DNA of 19,641 nt, from assembly GCA_026000755.1 (NCBI GenBank), contig BNZC01000026.1, positions 1 to 19,641 of the forward strand. The letters are read 5' to 3'. A model generated the notes under the pieces. The model saw only the letters and a list, made by a program, of their open reading frames with translations, was not told where the DNA came from and ran no database searches. The translations under genes were made by a program, and so were the position numbers. The stretch is from Clostridia bacterium. Lineage in GTDB: Bacteria > Bacillota > Clostridia > Lachnospirales > Lachnospiraceae. Every line of letters begins with the position of its first letter. Within the stretch, counting starts at the first letter, position 1. Below, piece after piece: positions 6,519 to 14,041 of this stretch.

Positions 6519-7640
6519 ATGAGTATATGTTTTTTTACGTGTGCATATAACGCAGAGAAAACACTGGCCCGTGCCGTGGATAGCATTTTGAACCAGACTT
6601 ATGGGGACTTTCTATACTACCTTGTGGATAATGGTTCAATGGATGGCACAAGAGAGATGATTGCGCAATATGCCAAAGCGGACAACCGAGTCATTCCATG
6701 TTATCATGATGAGAATTATCTGTGGCGAGCGTTTGATTATTTCGACAGGATTCGCAAGGAGCATGACGATGGCTATCTGGCTGTGCTTGATTCCGATGAT
6801 GAATATAGCTTGATTTTTTTAGAAGATATGCTGAAATTTGCAAAGGAGCATGAACTGGAATTTGTTTGCAGCGGTTGGGATAATATAAATGCCACTACGA
6901 ATCAATCGCAGGGTGGTCGCGCATGTGATTGTAATCTAATCGTTTATGAGAAGGATTTTTTCAATCTTGATTACTATTGTGGCATGATTCGTCCTGTTTG
7001 GAGCAAGCTTTTTTCTTTTTCCGTTTTGAAAAAGCTGAATTTTGCACCTATGTATCAAATTCGCCATGGTGCGGATACTGCTTTCTGCCTTGATGTAGTG
7101 CGCAATTGCAAAAAATTTGGGATATTGCAGGGGATGAGGCACAAATATTATGTAAATCCTCAAAGCGACTCTTATCGATATGATTTTGGTAAAGTAACCA
7201 GCAATGCGCTTATCTTCGATTATTCAATACAGTTTCTTCTCGACAAATGCGGATTTGTCAGCGAAGGCAGTATGGATTATCTTTTGGATGTTTATCTGGG
7301 TTCCGCCATGGGGACACTGGATGCCATGTTAAATGAACAAATTCCAATGTCGGAAAAGATTTCCGGGATTCTTACTATTTTTGCAGCAGAACCGACGAAG
7401 CAACTTGCAGCAAAAAACAATTTTGGTGCGACCTATGGAGTTGAACAAGGCGAAGAGAAGTTAAGAGCACGGAATTTTTTGTTTACTACAATGGCAGAGT
7501 TTCTGCTTTCTTTGACAGAAGTACCGGATGAACTCGCAGAGGACTATTGTAACGTGGGCGAGTTTGTCTGTGCTGTTGCCAACAATACAGAGGGAGTGCG
7601 GTCTTTTCGGGAGCTTAGGCAGTCTTTGAGGATAACATGA
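6519..7640 (+). CDS. Family 2 glycosyltransferase, second copy in operon
   Basis: A 373-residue GT2 enzyme starting MSICFFTCAYNAEKTLARAV, followed by NQTYGDFLYYLVDNGSMDGT and the nucleotide-binding LDSDDEYSL. The C-terminal half is longer than in the first GT2 and looks helical, with no membrane segment. The start is ATG 6519, with GGAGG eight bases upstream; a TTG at 6504 is in frame but has no site. It ends the glycan operon. The presumed sugar made by rfbF and modified by the radical SAM, methyltransferase and reductase genes would be the donor or acceptor. The stop is only three bases before the first copy of the repeat that flanks mazEF. Confidence 0.82.
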   Translation: MSICFFTCAYNAEKTLARAVDSILNQTYGDFLYYLVDNGSMDGTREMIAQYAKADNRVIPCYHDENYLWRAFDYFDRIRKEHDDGYLAVLDSDDEYSLIFLEDMLKFAKEHELEFVCSGWDNINATTNQSQGGRACDCNLIVYEKDFFNLDYYCGMIRPVWSKLFSFSVLKKLNFAPMYQIRHGADTAFCLDVVRNCKKFGILQGMRHKYYVNPQSDSYRYDFGKVTSNALIFDYSIQFLLDKCGFVSEGSMDYLLDVYLGSAMGTLDAMLNEQIPMSEKISGILTIFAAEPTKQLAAKNNFGATYGVEQGEEKLRARNFLFTTMAEFLLSLTEVPDELAEDYCNVGEFVCAVANNTEGVRSFRELRQSLRIT

Positions 7641-7642
7641 AA

Positions 7643-7693
7643 AGGAATTCCCATGAAACAAAAACTTTCAGAGAAATTTCTCAAACTGTATTG
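7643..7693 (+). repeat. Decayed first copy of the DUF5717 gene start
   Basis: AGGAATTCCCATGAAACAAAA (7643-7663) matches 8414-8434 at 20 of 21 bases, including the ribosome-binding-site region and the ATG. Weaker similarity continues to about 7693 (TTTCTCAAACTGTAT against TTTCGCAAACGGTAT). This copy reads M-K-Q-K-L-S-E-K-F-L-K-L-Y and stops. The two copies bracket the mazEF cassette, so the original gene start appears to have been displaced when the cassette arrived and rebuilt downstream. Confidence 0.6.
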
Positions 7694-7727
7694 ACAGATG
7701 TGGCTTGCCGGTATATACTATGTATAC
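7691..7727 (+). promoter_or_regulatory. mazEF promoter with palindromic operator
   Basis: A perfect TTGACA (7691-7696) and TATACT (7714-7719) are 17 bases apart. The palindromes GTATATAC (7711-7718) and GTATAC (7722-7727) overlap or follow the -10 box. Toxin-antitoxin operons of this class are usually repressed by their own antitoxin bound at such palindromes, so autorepression is likely. Confidence 0.7.
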
Positions 7728-7750
7728 ACCAACAAACGGGAGGAATTGTT

Positions 7751-8005
7751 ATGACAGCAAAAATAATGCCTTGGGGAAACAGCCAAGGATTGCGAATTCC
7801 GAAAGTGATACTTGATATGGCAAAAATCGGCGAAAACGCTGAGGTTGAACTTGTGCCGCAGGAACACGAAATCGTAATCAAACTTTCAGCAACGAAACCG
7901 CAAACATTAGAGGATGTTTTGTCGGCGTGGGTTGGTGAGTATTCAGTAGGCGATGAATTAAAAGAGTGGGAACATATGCCCGCAACAGGGAAGGAACTGA
8001 TGTGA
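7751..8005 (+). CDS. mazE: Antitoxin MazE (AbrB/MazE fold)
   Basis: An 84-residue protein opening with MTAKIMPWGNSQGLRIPK, the signature of the swapped-hairpin DNA-binding fold of MazE antitoxins. The remainder (LSATKPQTLEDVLSAW...) would be the flexible tail that wraps the toxin. The start is ATG 7751 with GGGAGGA seven bases upstream. The longer in-frame reading from 7637 crosses the promoter and is not credible. It should bind the palindromes at 7711-7727 and neutralise the MazF encoded immediately downstream, with which it overlaps by four bases. Confidence 0.85.
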   Translation: MTAKIMPWGNSQGLRIPKVILDMAKIGENAEVELVPQEHEIVIKLSATKPQTLEDVLSAWVGEYSVGDELKEWEHMPATGKELM

Positions 8006-8325
8006 CGTTTGAACAAGGAACTATAATTGCATTTAATTTTTCTCCTGCGGAGGGTCATGAGCAGGCAGGTTATCGCCCAGCTCTTGTTGTCAGTAAAACA
8101 ATTTTGAACAAGCGAACAGGTCAAGCTATTGTTTGTCCGATAACAAGCAAAGAAAAACCCTACGCAACAAGGATTGCACTTGATGAAACCACGAAAACGC
8201 AAGGCTTCGTGATTTGCGAACATCTCAAAACAATAGATACTTATGCAAGGAACGTTAAAGTTGTTGAGTGTGTGTCTACTGAAATACTTGATAAAGTGCT
8301 TGAAATGGTCAAAATGTTCTTTTAA
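8002..8325 (+). CDS. mazF: Endoribonuclease toxin MazF
   Basis: 107 residues, typical for MazF, a sequence-specific mRNA interferase. The family blocks are complete: GTIIAFNFSP, GHEQAGYRPALVVS, AIVCPITSK and a C-terminal helix with VSTEILDKVLEM. Arg25 and Thr48 are the expected catalytic residues, so the toxin looks active. The start is GTG 8002, overlapping the mazE stop as GTGA, with AAGGA six bases upstream; this coupling keeps toxin translation dependent on antitoxin translation. The cassette is an accessory unit between a glycan operon and a housekeeping-type gene. Confidence 0.88.
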   Translation: MTFEQGTIIAFNFSPAEGHEQAGYRPALVVSKTILNKRTGQAIVCPITSKEKPYATRIALDETTKTQGFVICEHLKTIDTYARNVKVVECVSTEILDKVLEMVKMFF

Positions 8326-8413
8326 GTATTGAGTATGACATAAACGAAACTACTTCCTTTGATTTGGAGAAAATTGTGCTTTGCACAAAGGAAAACGGAA
8401 TAAACCCATCTTG

Positions 8414-8434
8414 AGGAACTCCCATGAAACAAAA
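8414..8434 (+). repeat. Second copy of the start-region repeat flanking mazEF
   Basis: AGGAACTCCCATGAAACAAAA matches 7643-7663 with one mismatch. This copy supplies the working ribosome binding site (GAGG, seven bases before the ATG) and start codon of the DUF5717 gene. Confidence 0.65.
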
Positions 8435-11400
8435 GATACACTCTTTCGCAAACGGTATATGCCAAGGAGTCCATGCACAACTAAAAATAGAACCTCAAAA
8501 CCTTTCCATCAGCCTGATTGAATCAAGCACTTATCAGGGGAGTTTTTTTGTGTGCAGTGAAAATGGGATTCCCATGGAGGGCAAGTGTTATTGCAGTCAT
8601 CCCCGTATCAAGCTTTTATTGAATCGACTTTCCGACACAAAATCCGAAATCTCTTTCTCCTTTTCCGCTTGCGGCATGGAAGAAGGGGAGGCGGATGAAG
8701 GTGTTTTTGTGCTTCTGGCAGATGGAGCGGAACATTCCCTGCCCTTTACCGTTTCCGTGACAGGCGCTTACCCCACTTCCGCCATCGGGCAAATCAAAAA
8801 CCTCTTTGACTTTGCCAATTTAGCCCAGTTATCCTTTGAGGAGGCTTATGGGATTTTCCGTTCCCCGGTATTTGCCTCCTTGCTTAAAAATGCAGAAAAA
8901 AAAGAACGTCTGCTCTACCGTGCCTTAGGTGGGAAATCCGCAAGCAGGGAGAATTTGGAAGAATTTCTCATTGGGATTAAGAAAAAGAAAGAAGTACGCA
9001 TCTCCCTTTCGGATACATACAAGGAATACCAAGTGGCAGAGGAAGCCATACAAGAGATACTTACGATTACCAAGCATTCTTGGGGCTATGTGGAGTATGC
9101 GGTGACGACCGATGCGGATTTCCTCATTCCCGAGAAAAATATTCTGAATTCCGGGGATTTTGTGGGAGGGGAGGCACAGCTTCGTTTTTTAATTGAACCT
9201 GACCGCCTCCATGGAGGGAAAAACTGGGGGCGGATTACCTTAAACGGTCTGTATCAGACGGAAACCTTTACTGTCTGCGTGGGAAAACCAAAAAAGAGCG
9301 AAGAGGAAGAGCCGGTAGGAGATACAAAGACCCAAGCCTATGCGAAACTGATTACCATGTACTTAAGCTATCGACTGGGCTACATGGTGACAGGCAATTG
9401 GACAAAAGAAGTCTGCTATTACTTGGATTCTCAAATGGCGACAAAAAAGGTACCCCCCCTCTTTCCTCTCTTAAAGGCGCATGCCCTCCTTGAAAATAAG
9501 CAAAGACAGGAAGCAGAATGGATTTTGGATGATTTTCGTGAATGCAAACATAGGGAGGATACCCCTCTTTTTGCATACTACCGTTATCTGTGTACCCTGT
9601 GGGAAGAGGAACCCATCTTTGTACAGTCCCAATATGCAAAAATACAAGAGATTTACCATGAACATCAAGATGATTTCCTTTTGTCTTTGATTATCTTTCG
9701 CATAGACGAGAGCTTAAGAAACAGCAAAAGTCGTAGCTATGATTTTTTAAGAAGACTGGCAGGGCGGGGAAGTAACAGCCCTATTTTATACCTGGAAGCA
9801 TTCCTCCTTGTGAAAAAATCCCCCTCCCTTTTGCGCATGACAGAGAGTTTTGAACGAAGGCTTTTGTATTTTGCCATCAAACATAAGTGCCTGACAAAGG
9901 ACATGGCGGTGCAGGCGAGAAACCTGATTCCGCGCTTGAAATATTTTCATGTGATTTGGTATGAGATATTAAAGGCCATTCAGGTGCTGTGTCACGATAC
10001 GGAGAGCCTAAAAGCCATATGCTCTTACTGCATTAGCGGCAGGCGTTTTGGCGAGGAAGAGTTTCCTTGGTATGCCTTGGGGGTCAAGGAAGCCCTGCGT
10101 ATTACGGGCCTGTACGAGGCGTGGATTCGCTCCGCCGCCGAAGATGATTTACTGCATTTGCCTAAGGCGGTAGGGGTATATTTTCAGTATCATGCCGACT
10201 TGGATTATCAAAAGAAAGCATTTTTGTATGCGCATATCATTCGCCACAAGGACACTCGGAACAATCTATATATAGACTACCTCACAACCATTGACGGCTT
10301 TGCGAGCAACCTGCTTTTTGCAGGGAAAATAAATGACGACTTGGCGATTGTTTATGAAGATATGCTCACCAGAGAGAGTATAAATACAGAACTTGCGGAT
10401 GCCTTAGCTAAGGTTGCGTATGTCAGGAAACTGGTGGTCAGCGACGAAAACGCCTTGTATATTATTGTGGTAAATGAAGCCATGAAAGAGGAGTTACGCA
10501 TTCCTATTTTCCAGGGCGTGGCTTATCTGCCCATTTACGGGGAGTCCTTTTGTATTCTCCTTGAGGATGGTAAAAAAAGGCGTTATGGCAGCGGATTTGC
10601 ACCATCAAAGCTCTCTTTGACCCCTTTGATGGATGCCAATCAGTACTTAGAGGATTGTTTGGCACACACGAGTAAGCCGGCTGTTTTTCTGCTTCATTAT
10701 CTGGGGAAACAGCAGACTTATAATACTTGGGATGCAAAAGTCGCCGGAGCATTGTTGGCATTTTCCGAAAATGAAAATTTAGATTCGGCTTTTGCCTTTG
10801 AACTAAAGGAACAATTGGTGGAATACCGCTCCAATGCCTTTTCAACGGAAGAACTGGATCGGTATTTGGTGAACACAAACCCCTCCGGTTTAAGGCGGGA
10901 TTTTGGGCGAAAATTGGCGGAACTGATGATTCACCGCAGTCTGTATGACAAGGCATATGAGATTTTGTTGTACTTTGGAACGGGGGGGGTAGATGTCGGC
11001 CGCCTGTTGTCGGTGGCAAACCATCGCATTTCCTCTTTATTCGGAGAGGGAGATGCGGCACTGTTGCATTTCTGCTATCAGGTGTTTTTGCAGAACAAAT
11101 ACAATGAGCTGCTCTTGTCCTATTTGTGTAAATATTTTGCCGGATCTCTCAGGGAAATGGCGGATCTCTTTTTGGCGGCGGAGGAATTTGATGCGGACAC
11201 CTATGAAATGGCGGAACGTCTTTTGACCTTGTGCGTGTATACCGGGGGAGAGTGTCTGCCCGATTCCGTTTTGCTCCGCTATGAGGGGGGGGGTGGAAAA
11301 GATGCGCTGATTTTGGCGTATTTATCCCATCTGTCCTATTGCTATTTTGTGAAAGAAGAGGAGGTAGCCACCGACTTCTTTTTCCATATCGGAGAACGCA

Positions 11401-11957
11401 TCAGCCGAGAGGAACGAACGAACCTGTTATGCCGTTTGGCATACCTGCGTTACCTGAGCTTCCTGGAAAACGTCACTTCAAAACAAGGCAAACAAAGAGA
11501 AGCCTTGGTGATTGAATGCCGGGAAAGAGAGCTGTACTTTGCCTTTTTTGCTCGGATGCCCGAGTACATTTTGCGGAAATATCATTTGCAGGATTTAAGT
11601 TTCCTGGAATACCGAACAAAACCGGAGACGAAGCTTAGCATTTCCTATGAGAAAGAGGGAGAGTCGGTAAGTGAGGTTTTTTCGGAGATGTATGAGGGGA
11701 TTTATGTGAAAGCCATGCCCCTGTTCTTCGGTGAGGAGTGCCCTTATGAGATTATAAGAAATGGGGATAATGAAGTCTTGCAAAAGGGGGTTTTGCGTTG
11801 CAAGGAAAATGCAGGGCAAGGCGAGGGGAGCCGCTATGACTTAATTAACGGAATGTTGGAGAGTTATTATTTGGGTGAAATGCAGACCTTTGAGGAGATT
11901 AAGGGGCGTTATGAGAACTTAAAAATTGGGGTGGAACGGGTGTTTCGAATGTTGTAG
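8424..11957 (+). CDS. DUF5717-type large protein of unknown function
   Basis: 1177 residues with no signal peptide and no clear membrane segment, so probably cytoplasmic. I recognise the general type as DUF5717, a long protein family of Lachnospiraceae, but function is unknown. The first ~300 residues look beta-rich, with alternating hydrophobic strands (ISLIESSTYQGSFFVC, ISFSFSACGM, HSLPFTVSVTGAYP). From about residue 310 to 1000 the sequence reads as long helical, TPR/HEAT-like stretches rich in Leu, Tyr and Glu. The final 130 residues (KPETKLSISYEKEG...) look beta-rich again. Its ATG lies in the downstream copy of the repeat that flanks mazEF. The gene carries C7 (9453-9459), G8 (10982-10989) and G9 (11285-11293) runs, all in frame. 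No clear promoter of its own is seen, so mazEF insertion may have changed its expression. Confidence 0.72.
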   Translation: MKQKIHSFANGICQGVHAQLKIEPQNLSISLIESSTYQGSFFVCSENGIPMEGKCYCSHPRIKLLLNRLSDTKSEISFSFSACGMEEGEADEGVFVLLADGAEHSLPFTVSVTGAYPTSAIGQIKNLFDFANLAQLSFEEAYGIFRSPVFASLLKNAEKKERLLYRALGGKSASRENLEEFLIGIKKKKEVRISLSDTYKEYQVAEEAIQEILTITKHSWGYVEYAVTTDADFLIPEKNILNSGDFVGGEAQLRFLIEPDRLHGGKNWGRITLNGLYQTETFTVCVGKPKKSEEEEPVGDTKTQAYAKLITMYLSYRLGYMVTGNWTKEVCYYLDSQMATKKVPPLFPLLKAHALLENKQRQEAEWILDDFRECKHREDTPLFAYYRYLCTLWEEEPIFVQSQYAKIQEIYHEHQDDFLLSLIIFRIDESLRNSKSRSYDFLRRLAGRGSNSPILYLEAFLLVKKSPSLLRMTESFERRLLYFAIKHKCLTKDMAVQARNLIPRLKYFHVIWYEILKAIQVLCHDTESLKAICSYCISGRRFGEEEFPWYALGVKEALRITGLYEAWIRSAAEDDLLHLPKAVGVYFQYHADLDYQKKAFLYAHIIRHKDTRNNLYIDYLTTIDGFASNLLFAGKINDDLAIVYEDMLTRESINTELADALAKVAYVRKLVVSDENALYIIVVNEAMKEELRIPIFQGVAYLPIYGESFCILLEDGKKRRYGSGFAPSKLSLTPLMDANQYLEDCLAHTSKPAVFLLHYLGKQQTYNTWDAKVAGALLAFSENENLDSAFAFELKEQLVEYRSNAFSTEELDRYLVNTNPSGLRRDFGRKLAELMIHRSLYDKAYEILLYFGTGGVDVGRLLSVANHRISSLFGEGDAALLHFCYQVFLQNKYNELLLSYLCKYFAGSLREMADLFLAAEEFDADTYEMAERLLTLCVYTGGECLPDSVLLRYEGGGGKDALILAYLSHLSYCYFVKEEEVATDFFFHIGERISREERTNLLCRLAYLRYLSFLENVTSKQGKQREALVIECRERELYFAFFARMPEYILRKYHLQDLSFLEYRTKPETKLSISYEKEGESVSEVFSEMYEGIYVKAMPLFFGEECPYEIIRNGDNEVLQKGVLRCKENAGQGEGSRYDLINGMLESYYLGEMQTFEEIKGRYENLKIGVERVFRML

Positions 11958-11983
11958 AGGGGTGCTATTCAGGGTTAGGTCCC

Positions 11984-12138
11984 AAACGGCTACCCGCTCT
12001 GCAAAAAAGGAACCCTCGCTTAAAGCATTTCGGGCAAGCCCCTTCAAAAACACCTTGCAGTCAGCATGGGCTTCCTGCAAGGAGGGTCTTCCCTACATTT
12101 CGCTCGAAGGTTCTTTTTTTCAGAGAGGGTAACCGTTT
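11984..12138. repeat. 155-base imperfect palindrome, MITE-like or structured RNA
   Basis: The arm 11984-12018 (AAACGGCTACCCGCTCTG, A-run, GGAACCCTCG) pairs with 12105-12138 (CGAAGGTTC, T-run, CAGAGAGGGTAACCGTTT) at most positions over about 34 bases. A nested hairpin lies inside: CCTTGCAG (12053-12060) with CTGCAAGG (12075-12082), topped by AGC-ATGG-GCT (12063-12072). GGGCAAGCCC at 12032-12041 is another small stem. The whole could be a short mobile repeat (MITE-like), a large terminator for the DUF5717 gene (T7 run at 12114-12120), or a non-coding RNA. There is no credible coding sequence. Confidence 0.55.
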
Positions 12139-12175
12139 TCACATCAACCGTGAATAGTAACGATAGGAGGTTGTT

Positions 12176-13261
12176 ATGTCAATACAAACTATTGTAATAC
12201 CACTAATCTTTTTAGCCTTATTTGTTATCACGTATAGAAGAAATCGGACAAGTCTGTTGCCCGGCTTTTTTCTGACGATTTGTTTTTTTATCAGTTTGTT
12301 TTTCTTTGTGATAATACTGGCAAGCGAAAGAAAGCTGGCAGTAGAGATACCGGATATACCTGGATCAAGACCGATCTTTGAACAAGATCTTAAGAGTACC
12401 GTGATAAGTTGGATATTGTTTTTGATTATTGCCTTGACCGTTGTTTTGGTTCTCTTTGGAATCTATGTCCTGATTGCCTATCTGCTCTTAAATGCTCGTT
12501 CTGTTTTGAAAAAAGAACGCTTTCGCCTGTCCCATTGCATAGGCTTGCTTTTGGCGGTAGTGTTGATCATACATATTATATTTAACCGGATTGTAAGTAA
12601 TTTTGATGTGCCCTATCCTGTGGTGGCATTGCGTATGGGTATTAATTTTGTGGCGTTCTTTTTGACCTTTCACCTGATACAATTTACCCTAACAAGCATA
12701 CTGTGCAATTGTTCAAGACCCAGGTATAATCAAGACTACATCATTGTGCATGGTGCAGGATTAAAGGACGGAAAGGATGTAACGCCCCTATTGGCAGGGC
12801 GAGTGGATCGGGCGATTGCCTTTTACCGGAAACAGGTGCAGAAAACGACTGCCCCCAAGCTGATTTTATCCGGAGGGCAAGGAGGAGATGAACTCCGTTC
12901 GGAAGCAAAGGCTATGGAGGAATATGCCTTAAGTTGTGGGATTCCCGAGAGTGATATACTCCTGGAAGAGCAATCCACCACCACTTATCAGAATATGTGT
13001 TTCTCAAAGGAACTTATGGATAGGGTTTCCGATGGGAAAGCGTATCGTGCCATCTATGCCACCAATAACTATCACCTGCTGCGGACAGGGATTTATGCCC
13101 GAAAGGCGGGGCTTAAAATCAGCGGAATCGGTTCAAAAACGGCTCGCTATTACCTACCAATTGCTTTCTTGCGGGAATATGCGGCTTATATTAATTTACA
13201 CCGAAAACTTTATGTCAGTTGCTATGTGCTGTTCTTTTTGGCAGGGGTTCTCTTGCCATAG
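12176..13261 (+). CDS. YdcF/SanA-family (DUF218) membrane protein
   Basis: 361 residues. The N-terminal half carries about five hydrophobic segments (roughly residues 3-19, 27-49, 74-104, 120-140 and 150-175). A soluble DUF218 domain follows, with YIIVHGAGLKDG, TPLLAGRVDRAI, PKLILSGGQGGDE, SEAKAMEEYAL, GIP...ILLEEQSTTTYQNM and ATNNYHLLRTGIYARKAGL, all family hallmarks. A last hydrophobic segment ends the protein. YdcF/SanA relatives act in envelope biology; the precise reaction is not established. The start is ATG 12176 with AGGAGG five bases upstream. It lies just after the palindrome and before the DUF1836 gene, about 110 bases away. Confidence 0.83.
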   Translation: MSIQTIVIPLIFLALFVITYRRNRTSLLPGFFLTICFFISLFFFVIILASERKLAVEIPDIPGSRPIFEQDLKSTVISWILFLIIALTVVLVLFGIYVLIAYLLLNARSVLKKERFRLSHCIGLLLAVVLIIHIIFNRIVSNFDVPYPVVALRMGINFVAFFLTFHLIQFTLTSILCNCSRPRYNQDYIIVHGAGLKDGKDVTPLLAGRVDRAIAFYRKQVQKTTAPKLILSGGQGGDELRSEAKAMEEYALSCGIPESDILLEEQSTTTYQNMCFSKELMDRVSDGKAYRAIYATNNYHLLRTGIYARKAGLKISGIGSKTARYYLPIAFLREYAAYINLHRKLYVSCYVLFFLAGVLLP

Positions 13262-13325
13262 GGAATAGACCGGTTGCATAACAGATTCGTTTGACAGGTG
13301 CATTCGGCGAACATCGCAGCAACGA

Positions 13326-13342
13326 GCAAGTCGTTGACTTGC
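13326..13342 (+). promoter_or_regulatory. Leader hairpin before the DUF1836 gene
   Basis: GCAAGTC (13326-13332) and GACTTGC (13336-13342) form a perfect 7-base stem with a GTT loop, about 17 bases before the ribosome binding site. It has no T-run, so termination is unlikely. A role in translation or mRNA stability is possible but unproven. Confidence 0.3.
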
Positions 13343-13371
13343 GAGTCTGCTGTACATTAGGAGGACTCCCA

Positions 13372-13965
13372 TTGAAAATCAACAAAAAGGATCTGGCGGG
13401 CAGTATTTTGTCTGCCCTTTCTGATATTCACTACATTAAGCCGGAAGATTTTCCGAATATTGACCTATACATGGATCAGGTCACTACCTTCATGGACAAG
13501 GAACTTGCCTCATCAAAGCGTTATGCAGAGGATAAGATTTTGACCAAGACCATGATTAATAATTATGCCAAAAATGATTTGCTACCCCCCCCAACCAAAA
13601 AGAAGTATAGTAGGGAGCATATGTATATGCTGATGTTCATCTATTATTTCAAAAATATTTTGAGTATCAGCGATATTCAGGAACTCTTAGGGCCTGTCGC
13701 CAAAAATTATTTCGGCAAAGAATCCGGGCAATCTATGGCATATATCTACGAACAAATCTTTCATTTACTGGAAGAGGGCGTACCTTCTTTCTATCAGGAT
13801 ATTGAAGAAAAAATCAAGGCGAGCCGCACAACTTTTTCAGACTTGGATTCAAAAAAGCAAGAGGAAATGAAGGACTTTGCATTGATTTGCCTGTTGGGTT
13901 TTGACATTTACATGAAAAAGCAATTGATGGAACAGTTGATCGATGCCAAAAAGGGGAGTACATGA
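13372..13965 (+). CDS. DUF1836 domain-containing protein
   Basis: A 197-residue protein resembling the DUF1836 family of Firmicutes. These are small proteins with an N-terminal region like a MerR/Xre helix-turn-helix (TKTMINNYAKNDLLPPPTKKKYSREHMYMLMFIYYFKNILS...), where 'NNYxKxxLLPPPxKKKYSxExI' is the recognisable block. The remainder is helical. A transcriptional or signalling role is commonly assumed but not established. I chose TTG 13372 because AGGAGG sits seven bases upstream; reading from 13291 would add residues before the ribosome binding site. A run of eight C (13585-13592) encodes the conserved prolines. The stop overlaps the ATG of the partial pcrA copy (TGATG). Confidence 0.75.
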   Translation: MKINKKDLAGSILSALSDIHYIKPEDFPNIDLYMDQVTTFMDKELASSKRYAEDKILTKTMINNYAKNDLLPPPTKKKYSREHMYMLMFIYYFKNILSISDIQELLGPVAKNYFGKESGQSMAYIYEQIFHLLEEGVPSFYQDIEEKIKASRTTFSDLDSKKQEEMKDFALICLLGFDIYMKKQLMEQLIDAKKGST

Positions 13966-14005
13966 TGAGCAACTACGATAGTCTAAATCCTATACAAAAA
14001 GAAGC
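13955..14005 (+). repeat. Partial tandem copy of the pcrA start
   Basis: This 51-base segment matches 14032-14082 with three mismatches, including the ribosome-binding-site tail, the ATG and the first 13 codons (MSNYDSLNP, then I against M, then QKEA). Read on from ATG 13965, it gives a 25-codon frame ending at TAA 14040-14042, which overlaps the real pcrA ATG. It overlaps the DUF1836 stop. This is a scar of duplication; the mini frame might couple translation into pcrA. Confidence 0.65.
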
Positions 14006-14041
14006 AAAGGCGGTAAGCCGTACATTCCTAAGGAGTACATA

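Noticed and set aside
7681..8223. Open frame of 180 codons on the minus strand opposite mazEF
   Set aside because: It lies wholly antisense to mazE and mazF, whose motifs, promoter and overlaps are convincing; no ribosome binding site or recognisable motif is present.
10504..11061. Open frame of 185 codons on the minus strand within the DUF5717 gene
   Set aside because: Antisense shadow of a continuous coding frame; proline/arginine-rich composition with no domain and no ribosome binding site.
11926..12132. Possible 68-codon gene spanning the end of the DUF5717 gene and the palindrome
   Set aside because: It starts inside the upstream gene, and its composition simply follows the palindrome.
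13326..13342. Hairpin before the DUF1836 gene as a transcription terminator
   Set aside because: The stem is only seven bases and no T-run follows.
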